Positions 11,211 to 24,429 are shown, numbered from the stretch's first letter. The stretch is DNA of 64,000 nt from Theropithecus gelada (GCF_003255815.1 NC_037682.1:50555131-50619130), one strand, 5' to 3'. Numbers and translations are program-made. Notes: generated by a model not told the origin, from the letters alone.

Positions 11211-13162
11211 CCTTGAGGAGCAGGCAAGAAGGCCAGCCAGGTTGGCCTTGCTGCCTCTCCCTGCTTAACTTTCTCCCCCAGATACCTTCTCCCCATACTG
11301 GGACTGCTTCTAAAGCTAAAGTCAAGCTGCACCCTTCAACCACTTTCCACAGGGCCCTTGTTGACAGCTCTAATGGACTCTGCAGATTAAACAATCTTAG
11401 CGTTCTTGAGCTGCCCTGGGATTGGCCTGTGAGGCAATGGTAGAAGTTACTGTTGCTCCTGGTTCTAATTGAATAATTTACTGTAAATAGCCTCCATTTC
11501 CTCCAGTGCTCATGCTTGTTAGCCAAATGGAAGTGAGCAAGGGCTGCTTCTAATGAGGCGTGGGAGCAGAAATGAGCTATCCAAATGAAGCAGCAGCCAC
11601 TGAATTAAGTCACAGACACTTAAGGCTTCAAGTCCTTTCTGTAAACTAGCCACTCCTCATCGGGGAGGCACAGTCAGAAGTCCTGCAGAAACAAGGCTGT
11701 GGGTTCCATGGTAAGATTTTCCATTAAGAAGGGCCCCTGGGGAGGTGATGAAGGGGTTCTTCCCAGCTCACACCTACAACACTCTTTCTCTTTATCATCC
11801 ATCTACCCCACCCTTATCCCTGCTCTGCTCCAGTATGCCAAAGGATTGCTCAGAACCTTATTCCTACCCAATTTAAGAGACATTTTCATTGTTCTAAACT
11901 CTTCCTCTTGGCTCAGGTATCCTCCACCAGTGTATGGAGAGGATCCAAGATTAAGATGCCTTGTAGTCACTTGTACTGGTGCCTTCCTGGGCTTTGAGTG
12001 AAGAGGAGAAAATTTGTCCACCAGAGAACATTTTCCATGTCACTATGCTTTTTCATCCTAGAGGGATGCTGCACAGGGTTATCTTATTTATCCATATTAA
12101 TTCACTTACTCAATAAATTTAGTTATTCATTTTCTCCATAAACAAGGGAAATCCTATGTTTCTTTTACAAGGTGTATTGAGCCCAACAGCAGAGATGAAT
12201 ATGTACACATGGCAGAACACTGTAATCACAGCTCGAATGCCACAAAGATATCACCCTCCTCTTGCCCAGTAAGTTTATGTTCATGTTTGTTTGGGTATTG
12301 GAGACCATGTTAGGTGGAGCGTGTATGAAGGAGACTTCAGGGAAAGAAAAGAATTGGATTATGGTCATTCACCGAATTGAGGTCCAAAAACACATTGGAT
12401 GGATGGGGGCTGCCTTTATCAAGGCTAGAGAGCAGGATAAAGCCATGGCAATGAAAATGGTGTGTGAGTACCCAAGAGAAGACTGACCCCCAAGGACTTG
12501 GCCTTCAGGAGGAAATGTTGCTTATGGAGACAGCATACTGCTAGAAACAGGAGAGTCCCAAACTAGCAGCATATGTGCACACTGGGGGAAATGAAGGCAG
12601 GTTTATGTGAATTTAACCCAGAACTGTTATAGGAGGAACTTTAGATTGTATCTAAAAGCAGAAAATCTCCCTTGCACTCAGGATCAAGGCATCAGCGACT
12701 CCCCATCACCTAGAACTGTGAGTAACAATTAAGATAGGTCCACCACCGTCCCCACCAATAGATGGAGGGTCTGATGCAGTCCCCATAGGAAACATTTCTC
12801 ACCCCCACTCTGCATGATGAGAATCACAGCCATGGTAAATCACTTTTGAATCATGTTTACTAATGGGAATGCAAAATATTCATCAACCATGAAGAATCAG
12901 GAACCTAGAAGATCAAGTATGCTTAGCATGTCATACAAAGCCCCCTACAGCCTAATTTCTTTTCATTTTTGCCAGTTTTATTAATGTATAGTTGCCACAA
13001 CATGATTTCAGCCTCTTCTCCAGCCTCTACCCAGCTTTCTCCATGATGTTCATTCTGCTTAGAAGCATGTGGTTTGGGTGAAATTGGTTACCCCTCCCCC
13101 AGTTGTAAGGGTGGGTCTGATAGATCTTAAATGATCACAAATTTTTGTAACTATTTACATCA
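11211..13162. other. No gene or repeat recognised
   Basis: Unique-looking intergenic sequence with short open frames only (for example 12262-12486 plus), none with recognisable homology. Confidence 0.5.
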
Positions 13163-13716
13163 AGATGTGGGGACTTGCTTTGGAAGCAATGACAACAGAA
13201 ACAAAAATTGACAAATGGGAACTAATTAAACTAAAGAACTTCTGCACAGCAAAATAAACTATCGACAGAGTAAGCAGATGCAAACTATGCATCCAACAAA
13301 ATCTATAAAATTTGAATTTTATAGATTCAAATATACAGAATCTATAAAAAGCTTAACCAATTCAACAAGCAAAAAACAATAATCCCATTTAAAAGTGGGC
13401 AAAAGACATGAACAGGCATGTCTCAAAAGAAGACATACAAGCAACCAATATATGAAAAAATGTTTCAACATTACTAATCATCAGAAAAATGCAAATCAAA
13501 ACCACAGTAAGATACCATTTCACACCAGTCAGAATGGCTATTACTTAAAAAAAAAAAAAGATGTTGGTGAGGCTACGGAGAAAAAGGAATGCTTATTCAC
13601 TATTGGTGGGCATGTAAATTAGTTCAGCCACTGTGGAGGGCAGTTTGGAGATTTCTTAAAGAATTGAAAACAGAACTACCATTTGACCCAGCAATCCCAT
13701 TACTTAGCATATATCC

Positions 13717-13748
<32 letters not shown>

Positions 13749-14265
13749 TCCTACCAAAAAGTCACATGTGTTTGTATATTAATCACAGCATTACTCACAA
13801 TAGCAAAGACATGGAATCAACCTAGGTGCCCATCAACAGTGGATTGAATAAAGAAAATGTGGTACATATATACCATGAATATTATGCAGCCATAAAAAAG
13901 AATGAAATAATGCCCTTGCAGCAACATGGATGCAGCTGGAGGCCATTATCCTAAGGGAATTAATGCAGGAAGAGAAAACTACCACATGTCCTCACTTATA
14001 AGTGGGAGCTAAACATTGGGTACTCATGGACATAAAGATGGCAACAATAGACACTGAGAACTACTGAAAGGGAGAGGGAGAGAGGGAAACAAGGTTGAAA
14101 ACCTAACTATTGGGTACTATGCTCACTACCTCAGTGACAGGATCAGTCATACCCCAAACCTTAGCATCATGCAATATCCCCATGTAACAAACCTGCACAT
14201 GTATCCACTGAATCTAAAATAAAACTTGAAATTATTTTTTAAAAGAGATGTAGGGACTTGCTTTG
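13163..14265 (+). mobile_element. 5'-truncated L1 (ORF2 3' end plus tail)
   Basis: The L1 body (13183-14245) covers the last part of ORF2 (GGGAACTAATTAAACTAAAG, then ATGTCCTCACTTATAAGTGG) and the short 3' UTR. It has an internal (AAAT)n at 13721-13745. The 20-bp target duplication AGATGTGGGGACTTGCTTTG (13163-13182) recurs at 14246-14265 with one mismatch. Many stops; dead. Confidence 0.9.
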
Positions 14266-14655
14266 ACCAATATATAATGTGGCAGAAATCAAGTCACACA
14301 AGTCCCAAGTTTACATGTCAAGAGGCCTTACAGCTATTCTCACTCTCATAGAATGCCATGCTCAAGTGAATTAGCCCAAGCTGGCTTGCTGGAAAGAACT
14401 CAGAAAGGAGAACCAAACTACCCGCTCAACCAGCAGACATGTGGCTGTCCCTATCCAGGACCAGCCGGCCCTTTGCTGGCTTGCCAAGTGACCCTAAGTG
14501 CATGAGTGAGCCCAGGCAACACCACATGCTAGAGAATGAGACATCCCAGCTGAGCCCCATCCAAATTCCTGACCCACTGAATCATGAGAAAACAAATTGT
14601 TGTGGTTGTCAGCCACTAAATTTTTAAAACGTTCTGTTATGTAAATAAGGCTAAT
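14266..14655 (+). repeat. Old interspersed repeat, family unresolved
   Basis: TGACCCACTGAATCATGAGA, TTGTTGTGGTTGTCAGCCAC and TCTGTTATG are familiar from an old dispersed mammalian repeat. A reverse-oriented relative is at about 29000-29400. The following 14656-15250 shows nothing recognisable. Confidence 0.45.
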
Positions 14656-15251
14656 GGAAAAAGTGGGAAAGCCAATCAGGGCAAATCCTTCCCTCCTGCC
14701 ACATTTGGTTCATAACACAGGCCTCAGTTCATCAATGCATTCAGAGATTGGTTCAGGAGTGGCCCAATCAGTGAGAACCTAAAGGCCTTGGCTGGGAATA
14801 CCAAGTCAAAGTTATTCATCCCTACTTGGAGTAAAGTGCTGTGAAGTGAAGCTTGAAGCTGTCATAGTTGTTTTGCTACCATAACAAGAGCCAGCCGGAG
14901 AAAGAAACCAACACATGAGAACTCTACAGAAAACTGGAAAGAAATGGAGTTAGAGCCTTAATCAAACCCTCTATTAATTGCACAGGAATTTCACATCACT
15001 TCTAGCCTTTTGTCATTATGTGAACCATAAACCTTGTTATTTAAGCCAGTAGACTTAGGTTTTTGGTTATTTGCAACTTAAATCCACTGAAAGTGTCCAA
15101 ATGACACACTCTCAAAACTCACTACCTGTTGTTTTCATGTTTACCAACGAAAGCCTGCTTTTCAAGCAAACACTTAAGAGAAGCATAAAATGACAGACAC
15201 CATGTTTGAAATAGGATTGGGCAGTGTAGAATCCTAACAGCTCCTTCTTAA

Positions 15252-15655
15252 TTCCCCGTATCAGTTTCTAGGTCTTCTGTAACAAAGTACCACAAACTGT
15301 GTAGCTTGAGACAATGGAAATGTATTGTGTCACACTTCTGTAGATTCTTCCTAGATTCTGCTAGTTTGCCCCCATCTTTGGCATCCCTCAGTTTATAGAT
15401 GTATCACTCCAATCCTTGGTCTCCACATGGTATCCTTCCTGTGTCTTCATATCATTTTCCCTCTGTACATATCTATCTGTGTCCAAATTTCCCCTTTTTA
15501 TACAACACCAATCATACTAGACTAGGGCTCGCCCTTATGACCTCAGTTTAACTTGATTACCTCTATAAGGACCCTAGTTCCAAATAGTCACATTCTGAGT
15601 TTAAGACTTCAACACATCTTTTTGAGGGGGACAAAATTCAACCCATAACACTCTC
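15252..15655 (-). mobile_element. MLT1-type MaLR LTR, inverted
   Basis: Reverse-complement landmarks: CTGTAACAAAGTACCACAAA, AGGACCCTAGTTCCAAATAG, GACTTCAACACATC and an AACCCATAACA end. Confidence 0.8.
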
Positions 15656-15699
15656 TACCCCACCATAGTTCCTTAGACAGCCCCAGGACTCTGGAAGAG

Positions 15700-16035
15700 A
15701 CAAGTTATGCTTTTATTCCATTGTGCCATTTTACATGTCGAACCTCTTCCTACAATGTTCTTCTACCTCTTCTGACTTAGATTTCAAGGCTCAGATAAAA
15801 TGGCATCTACTCTTTCTGCTCCTCTCCTCAAAAAAAGAAATAATTATTCTCTCTTCTGTCTCATATCACTTGTTCATATCTCAAATGGAGCACTCTTTAT
15901 TAAGGTTAATTCTGTACATATGTGCCTCTCTCCCCACTGGTCTGTGTGTCACCCTGATGGCAGAATTGTCACTTGTACCTAGCTCATTGCCTGGCATATA
16001 GTAGATATTCAGTAAATGTTGGATGAAATAAAGTC
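15700..16035 (+). repeat. L2 3' fragment
   Basis: Protein-like L2 tail followed by TTGCCTGGCATATAGTAGAT and TCAGTAAATGTTGGATGAA, the typical L2 3' end. Confidence 0.7.
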
Positions 16036-17035
16036 ATGTGCCCTGACATCTTGTATTAATTGTTAGAGTACATTATTTATTAAACAGAAAAACAGGTTTT
16101 CTCACCCATCCCTTTAAAGAATAATGAGTTTGCAAAAGACTCAAGATTTGAGGCTCCAGGCTTATGACATTAAAATGATCTTGGGAATGAGTGGGAGGAA
16201 GAACTATTTGAACAGTGACTGGAAATCACCCTTGTCCCACATTTTCCCCCAATTAGGCTTTTCCTTGTGCTAGGAATCCCATCATAAGAACCTCTAGACA
16301 TCAAGTGTACCATCTTCTGATTGTTTATTATGTGTTTTCTGGTTTGTAATTATTGTTCACTGGTGCTTCTGTAATGTTGGTATGAAAATGGTAGAGGAGC
16401 AAAATCCTAACTAGCAAACATTCAGTATGTTAACCTGTGGATCTTCCACTGAGCTTGTATGTTTGGAAAAGGGGAAAAGAATGTATCCCATTGTGCCATG
16501 TAGGAAGTAACCCTAAAAAGTGATGCCCACAGGTGATGAGTGGGAGGGGAAGGGAGAAGAGGCATCTACACTAGAAGTTCTGTTTCTATGTAACTCAAGG
16601 CTCTCCTGTTCATCAGTTGCGCTGGGTTCAGATGTACATCACTGCTAACGTTAGTTTAGGAAATTATTTCAGCTTCCTCTTCATGCCTAACAGAGCCCTC
16701 CTGGTACCCTGACTGATATCTAGCCAACTGAATATCAGAAGTGTTTTATACAGTAGCCATAGCACATAGTCCAGTAGGTATACAATAGGCAAACACTCAT
16801 TCATACAACAAATACTAATAGTATCTGTGCCATATACTTGCTGTGGAGATTAAATGATATCATGTATCTTAAGAGTCTGGCACCTAGTGAGTACCCAGTG
16901 TAAGTAACAGAGGATATTACATTGGATTATTATTATCAATTATTTACTTCTACCCTGTAATAGATTTATATATCTAAGCCCTTCACTATGTGACCTTTCA
17001 ATGTCTTTTTCTTGGAGTAACATATGGTCATGCTC
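16036..17035. other. No gene recognised
   Basis: Mostly unassigned sequence. A MIR-like tail (TGGCACCTAGTGAGTACCC) is visible near 16875-16905. Confidence 0.5.
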
Positions 17036-17039
17036 ATGG

Positions 17040-17395
17040 TTAACATTGAGCGCGGCCATACAACTTGCTTTGGTCAATGGAATGTGAGTGGATATAACAC
17101 ATATCATGTCAGAAAGGTTTTAAGTGTACTTGGATGGTTTTTTTCTGACCTCTTGGAGCTTCCTCCCTCTGCCATGACAAGAGTATGTCCCAAATGGTCA
17201 TTGTTTCTTCAGCCTGGATACAGGAATGGAAACACATGGAGCATTCTGAACTTAGCCTGGCGAAGTCAGCCCAGCTGAGATCAGACAAACCACAACATAT
17301 CTGCAGATTTATCAGCAAGAAGAATAACTGTTGTTGAAAGCTACTGAGATTTCTGTGGTGATTTGTGATGCATTACTGCTGCAATGGTTGACTTT
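17040..17395 (+). repeat. Old interspersed repeat, family unresolved
   Basis: GGTCAATGGAATGTGAGTGG start and an AGCTACTGAGATTTCTGTGG end are features of an old dispersed repeat. Confidence 0.4.
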
Positions 17396-17443
17396 CATTA
17401 TTATTATTGTTGTTGCTGCTGCTGTTGTTGTTGTTGCTATATC
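17396..17443 (+). repeat. Triplet repeat (TTA/TTG/CTG)n
   Basis: Imperfect trinucleotide array that changes from ATT to GTT to GCT units and back. 17444-18120 holds no recognisable element. Confidence 0.85.
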
Positions 17444-18119
17444 TACTCCACAGAACATTTTGACCTTCAGACTCTTACTGCAGAAGGGAGTGCAGAATAG
17501 TATTGACTAGAGAGAAATAACCTAAACTCACAGAATTTCATATTTCATCTTACACATAGAAAAATGGATATCCAGAGATCTACAATTAATTGCTCAGAGT
17601 TTCAAAGCTTATCCACAGATAGAACTGCAACCAGCTTATGCCTCACGAGTTGAGTGTCCACATATCTCAGTTTGTCCAGGACAGTTATTAATAATTCCCA
17701 CTACTCTCTCAAAATGGTCTTCATTTGAATAATAAGTTATGTGATTACCTTACTCACTGGCTAACTTTCAGAAAAATTAGTTTAGAAGTTGTCTGTGAGA
17801 TTATTTCAGTTGTAAATAAGAGAAAATCCAGTTCAAACTGAGTTAATAAGAAAACGGATCTATGATCTCATAAGGTAGGGTGGGAACACCAAAAGTTTCA
17901 TTTATTTAGACTTCTTTGACCCACATATCACTGTGGCAGAGTAAAATTAGCAATAGTCAGCTTCCTTATCCACACCTCTGTGCTGCACCCTTTCCCATTT
18001 GTAGGGCAGATGCACCTGACAGCAATAGCTTAAGCATACCCTGAGAACAATCTTATGGTCTAATAAGAATGTGTGTTCAGGGTTCTGAGCTGAGAAATCC
18101 AATTCACTCCTTATCTCTA

Positions 18120-18421
18120 AAGGACATCTGAAGGCCACTGGCCCATTCCTTGGATTTCAGGGAATCTGGGCCCTTTGTTTTGGGTTAAATGGGGGTTGCT
18201 AGCTGGGGGTTGCTAGGCGGAAGTTGCTATGTGAAAATGCTATATAACCTGCACACTTCTTACTAACGGGAGTGGTTTTTCTTTCCAGCTCCCCTCTCTT
18301 GGATGGCCCTGTATCTAAGTCCCCAATAAACCCTATGTCAAGTTTACTAGTTCCAGTGTCTTCTTCAGCCTCTTGGACATGGTGCCATCACTACTGGGGT
18401 AAATAGGGGTCCAGCACGACA
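18120..18421 (+). mobile_element. Probable ERV1-type solo LTR, 5' end unclear
   Basis: Three GGGGGTTGCTA-like units (from 18191), then a TATATAA box at about 18240, AATAAA at 18325-18330, and a TCTTGGACATGGTGCCATC/GGGGTCCAGCACGACA end. This is promoter, poly-A signal and end in LTR order. The subfamily is unknown to me. 18422-18881 is unassigned. Confidence 0.5.
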
Positions 18422-18966
18422 TCATTCATATTCCAGAAGACAGGAAAGAATGTTTCTGAAAACTCTTAGAAGAGCCCAGAGGCTCCCAGCAAACAAATCC
18501 TTGTGTTCCTTGACCCAATTTCACTTACATGCCCATCCTATAACCAAAATCTGTGGCTATAAAATAGGGTCACACTAGTCTGAATCACACTTCCTGGCCC
18601 AAGTGCTCCAGGGATGGAATCAGCCTCAACCAAAGTACTTGGGCTAGGCAAGATTAATACCCAAACAAAAATCAGGATAAATCCCAACAGAAGGGGGAAA
18701 CAAATGTTAGGGAACCACCCTGTTGTCAATTCACTCCAAGTTTGTCTTCATAACGAAAGTGGGATTTCCTGCTTCTAAACCAGCGCTTTCCACAATGCAA
18801 TCCCAAAGAGCAGTTTTGCCAAGAGTACCTATCAGGCAGGATGGCCAAAGAGCACAGTGGGGCTGAAGGGCATTTCTTCTGTACAGTTGACCCTTGAACA
18901 ACATGGGTGTGCACTGCACAGGTCCACTTATATGTGGGCTTTTTTCAACCAAACCAGACATAGATT

Positions 18967-21900
18967 GAAAATACAGTGTTCTCCAGAAATTATAACAAAG
19001 TGTCTCTCAGACCACAGAGCAATCAAACTAGAACTCAGGATTAAGAAACTCACTCAAAACCACTCAACTACATGGAAACTGAACAACCTGCTCCTGAATG
19101 ACTACTGGGTACATAACGAAATGAAGGCAGAAATAAAGATGTTCTTTGAAACCAATGAGAACAAAGACACAACATACCAGAATCTCTGGGACACATTTAA
19201 AGTAGTGTGTAGAGGGAAATTTATAGCACTAAATGCCCACAAGAGAAAGCAAGAAAGATCAAAAATTGACACCCTAACATCACAATTGAAAGAACTAGAG
19301 AAGCAAGAGCAAACACATTCAAAAGCTAGCAGAAGGCAAGAAATAACTAAGATCAGAGCAGAACTGAAGGAGATAGAGACACGAAAAATCCTTCAAAAAA
19401 TCAATGAATCCAGGAGTTGCTTTTTGAAAAGATCAACAAAATTGATAGAATGCTGGCAAGACTAATAAAGAAGAAAAGAGAGAAGAATCAAATAGATGCA
19501 ATAAAAAATGATAAAGGGGATATCACCACCGACCCCACAGAAATACAAACTACCATCAGAGAATACTATAAACACCTCTATGCAAATAAGCTAGAAAATC
19601 TAGATGAAATGGATAAATTCCTGGACACATACACCCTCCCAAGACTGAACCAGGAAGAAGTTGAATCTCTGAATAGACCAATAACAGACTCTGAAACTGA
19701 GGCAATAATTAAGAGCCTACCAACCAAAAGAAAGTCCAGGATGAGACGGATTCTACCACAGGTAGAATTCTCACAGCCGAATTCTACCAGAGGTACAAGA
19801 AGGAGCTGGTACCATTCCTTCTGAAACTATTCCAATCAATAGAAAAAGAGGGAATCCCCCCAACTCATTTTATGAGGTCAGCATCATTCTGATCCCAAAG
19901 CCTGGCAGAGACACAACAAAAAAAGAGAATTTTAGACCAATATCCCTGATGGACATCGATGCAAAAATCCTCAATAAAATACTGGCAAACCGAATCCAGC
20001 AGCACATCAAAAAGCTTATCCACCATGATCAAGTGGGCTTCATCCCTGGGATGCAAGGCTGGTTCAACATATGCAAATCAATAAATGTAATCCAGCATAT
20101 AAACAAAACAAAGACAAAAACCACATGATTATCTCAATAGATGCAAAAAAGGCCTTTGACAAAATTCCACAGCCCTTCATGCTAAAAACTCTCAATAAAT
20201 TCGGTATTGATGGGACATATCTCAAAATAATAAGAGCTATTTATGACAAACCCACAGCCAATATCATACTGAATGGGCAAAAACTGGAAGCATTCCCTTT
20301 GAAAAGTGGCACAAGACAGGGATGCCCTCTCTCACCACTCCTATTCAACATAGTGTTGGAAGTTCTGGCTAGGGCAATCAGGCAGGAGAAAGAAATAAAG
20401 CATATTCAATTAGGAAAAGAGGAAGTCAAATCGTCCCTGTTTGCAGATGACATGATCGTATATTTAGAAAACCCCATTGCCTCAGTCCCAAATCTCCTTA
20501 AGCTGATAAGCAACTTCAGCAAAGTCTCAGGATACAAAATCAATGTGCAAAAATCACAGGCATTCTTATACACCAATAAGAGACAAACAGAGAGCCAAAT
20601 CATGAGTGAACTCCCATTCACAATTGCTTCAAAAAGAATAAAATACCCAGGAATCCAACTTACAAGGGATGTGAAGGACCTCTTCAAGGAGAACTACAAA
20701 CCACTGCTCAACGAAATAAAAGAGGACACAAACAAATGGAAGAACATACCATGCTCATGGATAGGAAGAATCAATATCGTGAAAATGGCCATACTGCCCA
20801 AGGTAATTTATAGATTCAGTGCCATCCCCATCAAGCTACCAATGACTTTCTTCACAGAATTGGAAATAACTAATTTAAAGTTCATTACACACCGGGTCCT
20901 ATTGTGGGGAGGGGGGAGAGGGGAGGGATAGCATTAGGAGATATGCCTAATGTAAATGATGAGTTAATGGGTGCAGCACTCCAACATGGTGCATGTATAT
21001 ATATGTAACAAACCTGCACATTGTGCACATGTACCCTAAAAATTAAAGTATAATAAAAAATAAATTTCATATGGAACCAAAAATGAGCCTGCATTGGCAA
21101 GACAATCCTAAGCCAAAAGAACAAAGCTGGAGGCATCACGCCACCTGACTTCAAACTATACTACAAGTCTACAGTAACCAAAACAGCATGGTACTGGTTC
21201 CAAAACAGAGATATAGACCAATGGAACAGAACAGAGCCTCAGAAATAATACCACACATCTACAACCATCTGATCTTTGACAAACTTGACAAAAAGAAGAA
21301 ATGGGCAAAGGATTTACTAATAAACCTTATTGGGAAAACTGGCTAGCCATATGTAGAAAGCTGAAACTGGATCCCTTCCTTACATCTTATATAAAAATTA
21401 ATTCAAGATGAATTAAAGACTTAAATGTTAGACCTAAAACTATAAAAACCCTAGAAGAAAACCTAGGCAACACCATTCAGGACATAGGCATGGGCAAGGA
21501 CTTCATATCTAAAACACCAAAAGCAATGGCAACAAAAGCCAAAATTGACAAATGGGATCTAATTAAACTAAGGAGCTTCTGCACAGCAAAAGAAACTACC
21601 ATCAGAGTGAACAGGCAACCTACAGAATGGAAGGAAATTTTTGCAATCTACTCATCTGACAAAGGGCTAATATCCAGAATCTCCAAAGAACTTAAACAAA
21701 TTTATAAGAAAAAAAAAAAAAAAAACATCAAAAAGTGGGTGAAGGATATGAACAGACACTTCTCAAAAGAAGACGTTTATGCAGCCAACAGACACATGAA
21801 AAAATGCTCGTCATCACTGGCCATCAGAGAAATGCAAATCAAAACCACAATAAGATACCATCTCATACCAGTTAGTATGGCAATCATTAAAAAGTCAGGA

Positions 21901-22607
21901 AACAACAGGTGCTGGAGAGGATGTGGAGAAATAGGAACACTTTTACACTGTTGGTGGGACTGTAAACTAGTTCAACCATTGTGGAAGACAGTGTGACGAT
22001 TCCTCAAGGATCTACAACTAGAAATAGCATTTGACCCAACCATCCCATTACGGGGTATATACCCAAAGGATTATAGATCATACTGCTATAAAGACACATG
22101 CACACGTATGTTTATTGCAGCACTATTCACAATAGCAAAGACTTGGAACCAACCCAAATGTCCATCAATGATAGACTGGATTAAGAAAACGTGGCACATA
22201 TACACTATGCAATACTATGCAGCCATAAAAAAGGATGAGTTCATGTCTTTTGTAAGGACATGGATGAAGCTGGAAACCATCTTTCTCAGCAAAGTATCGC
22301 AACACCAAAAAAAAAAAAAACAAAAAACCCCCGCATATTCTCACTCATAGGTGGTAATTGAACAATGAGATCACTTGGACAAAAGAAGGGGAACATCACA
22401 CACCGGGGGGAGGGGGGAGGGATAGCATTAGGAGATATACCTAATGTAAATGACGAGTTAATGGGTGCAGCACACCAACATGGCACATGTATACATATGT
22501 AACAAACCTGTATGTTGTGCACATGTACCCTAGAACTTAAAGTATAATAAAAAAAAAAAAAAAAAAGAAAGAAAGAAAGAAAAGAAAAAGGAAAATACAG
22601 TGTTCTC
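18967..22607 (+). mobile_element. 5'-truncated L1PA-type LINE, 3.6 kb
   Basis: The body (18984-22590) begins inside ORF2 at the end of the endonuclease domain. It runs through the reverse transcriptase (a readable block at 20071-20870 with the YADD-type motif as FADDMI near 20440), the C-terminal region, the 3' UTR and an A-rich GAAA tail. It is flanked by a perfect 17-bp target duplication GAAAATACAGTGTTCTC (18967-18983 and 22591-22607). Several stops and frame changes split ORF2 into pieces (18857-19465, 19417-19824, 20071-20931, 21490-21996), so it is inactive. Confidence 0.95.
20877..21070 (+). mobile_element. Short L1 3' tail nested in L1 ORF2
   Basis: 20886-21061 is a copy of an L1 3' UTR end (GATAGCATTAGGAGATATGC to AAAGTATAATAAAAAATAA). 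It interrupts the ORF2 sequence TTTAAAGTTCAT/ATGGAACC. Candidate target duplication AAAGTTCAT/AAATTTCAT (20877-20885 and 21062-21070). The nick site reads CTTT/AAAT on the bottom strand, a good L1 endonuclease site. Confidence 0.85.
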
Positions 22608-22759
22608 GGGATGTGAAACCTGGGTATAGAGAGGGCAGATTTTTTGTATACTCAGGTTCCGGGCTTCAGAAACGGAGTATGCATGGATTTCAGTATACCC
22701 GGGGATTCCTGGAACCAATCCTCCACTTATACCAAGGGAGGACTCTACTTACCATCTGG

Positions 22760-22970
22760 GTGTAGGAACAGCATGAGCCAAGGCATTGAATCATCTGGGT
22801 TTAAATACCAGCTCTGCCACTTCCTGTGTAACCAAGTGTGTTTGCTTAATCTCTCTCTGCTTTGCACATGTAAATTAAGGGACAAGAATGCCAACTTCAT
22901 AGTGCTTTGAGACAATTTAAAAACATAAAGCATTTAAATTACCTAGCACAATGAAAAGCAAATACGTACT
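22760..22970 (+). repeat. MIR
   Basis: ATCTGGGTTTAAATACCAGC, TCTGCCACTTCCTGTGTAAC, TAATCTCTCTCTGCTTTGC and ACCTAGCACA are in MIR order. 22971-23582 is unassigned. Confidence 0.85.
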
Positions 22971-23582
22971 CACTTTCCTTTTCTTTGCGCTTAATAATTT
23001 GTTTAGAGAGAGTAGAATCAGAACAAAGGAGTTGCAATAGTCTGAGGCATTGATCTCTACCAAACGGAAGATCCTGTTGGTTGAGTCTATGAGAGACTGC
23101 TAGGGTCTACTTTCCCCTGGGCCCTGCTAGAATAAAGCTAACAAATATATAGTGTTTGGCTATTCTTTTTCTGGATTTGGTTGCCACCATTGTCAGACTC
23201 TTCCCTTAGTGTGTTAATTATGTCACAGTCTTCTTTTAGATCAGTCTGTTTCAGAGACCACACTTTGGTTTCCACAGATGCCTAATCTTGCACATTATAT
23301 GTGAAGTTATTCATTTTACCCTAAGGTCCTGGAAGAAGCTCACTCTAGTCCCACAGCGACTAATGTACTTCATTTCCTATTCTTCCTCTTGATGGAGAAG
23401 GTAAAATGAATTTAAGGATGTGAAATCCTTCCATAAAAATCAAAAAAGCTATGCAAAAAAAGGTAGCATTATATATGCATTGCTAGAGGGCCAAGATTTC
23501 ACGAATCCCAAATCAGACAAGCTTCCCTGCTCCATGCATTAGTATTCTCCACAAACAAACCCTGCAGCCAAGCCTTGCATGG

Positions 23583-23584
23583 CA

Positions 23585-23618
<34 letters not shown>

Positions 23619-23640
23619 AACAACACCACCAACAACAAAA
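23583..23640 (+). repeat. (CAAAA)n / (CAA)n simple repeat
   Basis: ACAAAAACAAAAACAAAACA grading into CAACAACACC units. Confidence 0.85.
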
Positions 23641-24180
23641 CTTTTTATTTTAAAATAAATTTAGATTTACAGGAGAGTTGCAAAGACAATACAGAGTTCC
23701 CATATACTCTTCACCATGGTCCTTTATCAAAACTAAGAAATTAACACTGGTACAGAGGAATATTAACAAACTATAGAATTTATTCAGATTTTGCCAGTTT
23801 TTCCACTAATGTCCTTTTTCTTTCCAGTATACCATGTTGCAATTTAGTTGTTACATCTCCTTTGTCTTCCCTGAGTCTTTAACCATTTCTCAGTCTTTCC
23901 TTGTTTTTCATGACCTTGACACTTTGGAATACACTGGTCAGGTATTTTTTAGACTGTCCTCAAATTTGAGTGATGTTATCTCATGATTAGATTGAGGTTA
24001 TAGATCTTGGGGGAAAATGTCCCAGAAGCGAGGTGTCTTTTTCATTGCCTCATATAGAGAAGGTCACGATGTTTATTAATATTTATCACTGGTGTTGTTA
24101 ATCTTGATCACTTGGTTAAGGTAGTGTCTGCCAGCTTTTCCTGTTACCAGAGTTGCTATTCTTCCCTTTCCATATTCTGT
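23641..24180 (-). repeat. Old L1 (L1M) 3' region fragment
   Basis: ATTTACAGGAGAGTTGCAAA, CCATATACTCTTCACC and CATTGCCTCATATAGAGAAG are familiar from old L1 non-coding 3' sequence. Orientation is uncertain. Confidence 0.5.
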
Positions 24181-24429
24181 TTCTCACATCTGAGAGTCAG
24201 TAAATGCAGCCCACATTTAGAGGCACTTGAGCACTTCCTTACTTTCCGCACTATAAGATGCTCCAAATTTACTTTGTATTTTCCCTACCCCAGCCTTTTC
24301 CCTACCCCATCCATTCATCCAGGGATTCCTGCTTCCTTTTATTGGAGAATAATATACAATATATAAATATAAAATTATGATTTAAGTTCTGGGTGTTAGA
24401 TATGCTGCATCTTTTGATAGTAGTCGTTA

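Larger units (their letters stand above)
18884..22745 (+). mobile_element. Mariner/Tigger-like DNA element split by an L1
   Basis: The left part (18884-18983, CAGTTGACCCTTGAACAACA) and right part (22591-22745, ending CCAAGGGAGGACTCT) together form one short element. Both ends abut TA dinucleotides (18882-18883 and 22746-22747), the mariner target site. The L1 at 18984-22590 separates them. Confidence 0.7.

Noticed and set aside
12262..12486. Small plus-strand open frame as a gene
   Set aside because: 74 codons with no homology, no splice signals and unremarkable composition.
17396..17443. Triplet repeat as a coding or expansion-disease type repeat
   Set aside because: It is mixed and interrupted (TTA, TTG, CTG) and not in any transcript I can identify.
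20071..20931. 286-codon reverse transcriptase frame as an active gene
   Set aside because: It is a fragment of a truncated L1 ORF2 ended by a nested L1 tail, with further stops on both sides.
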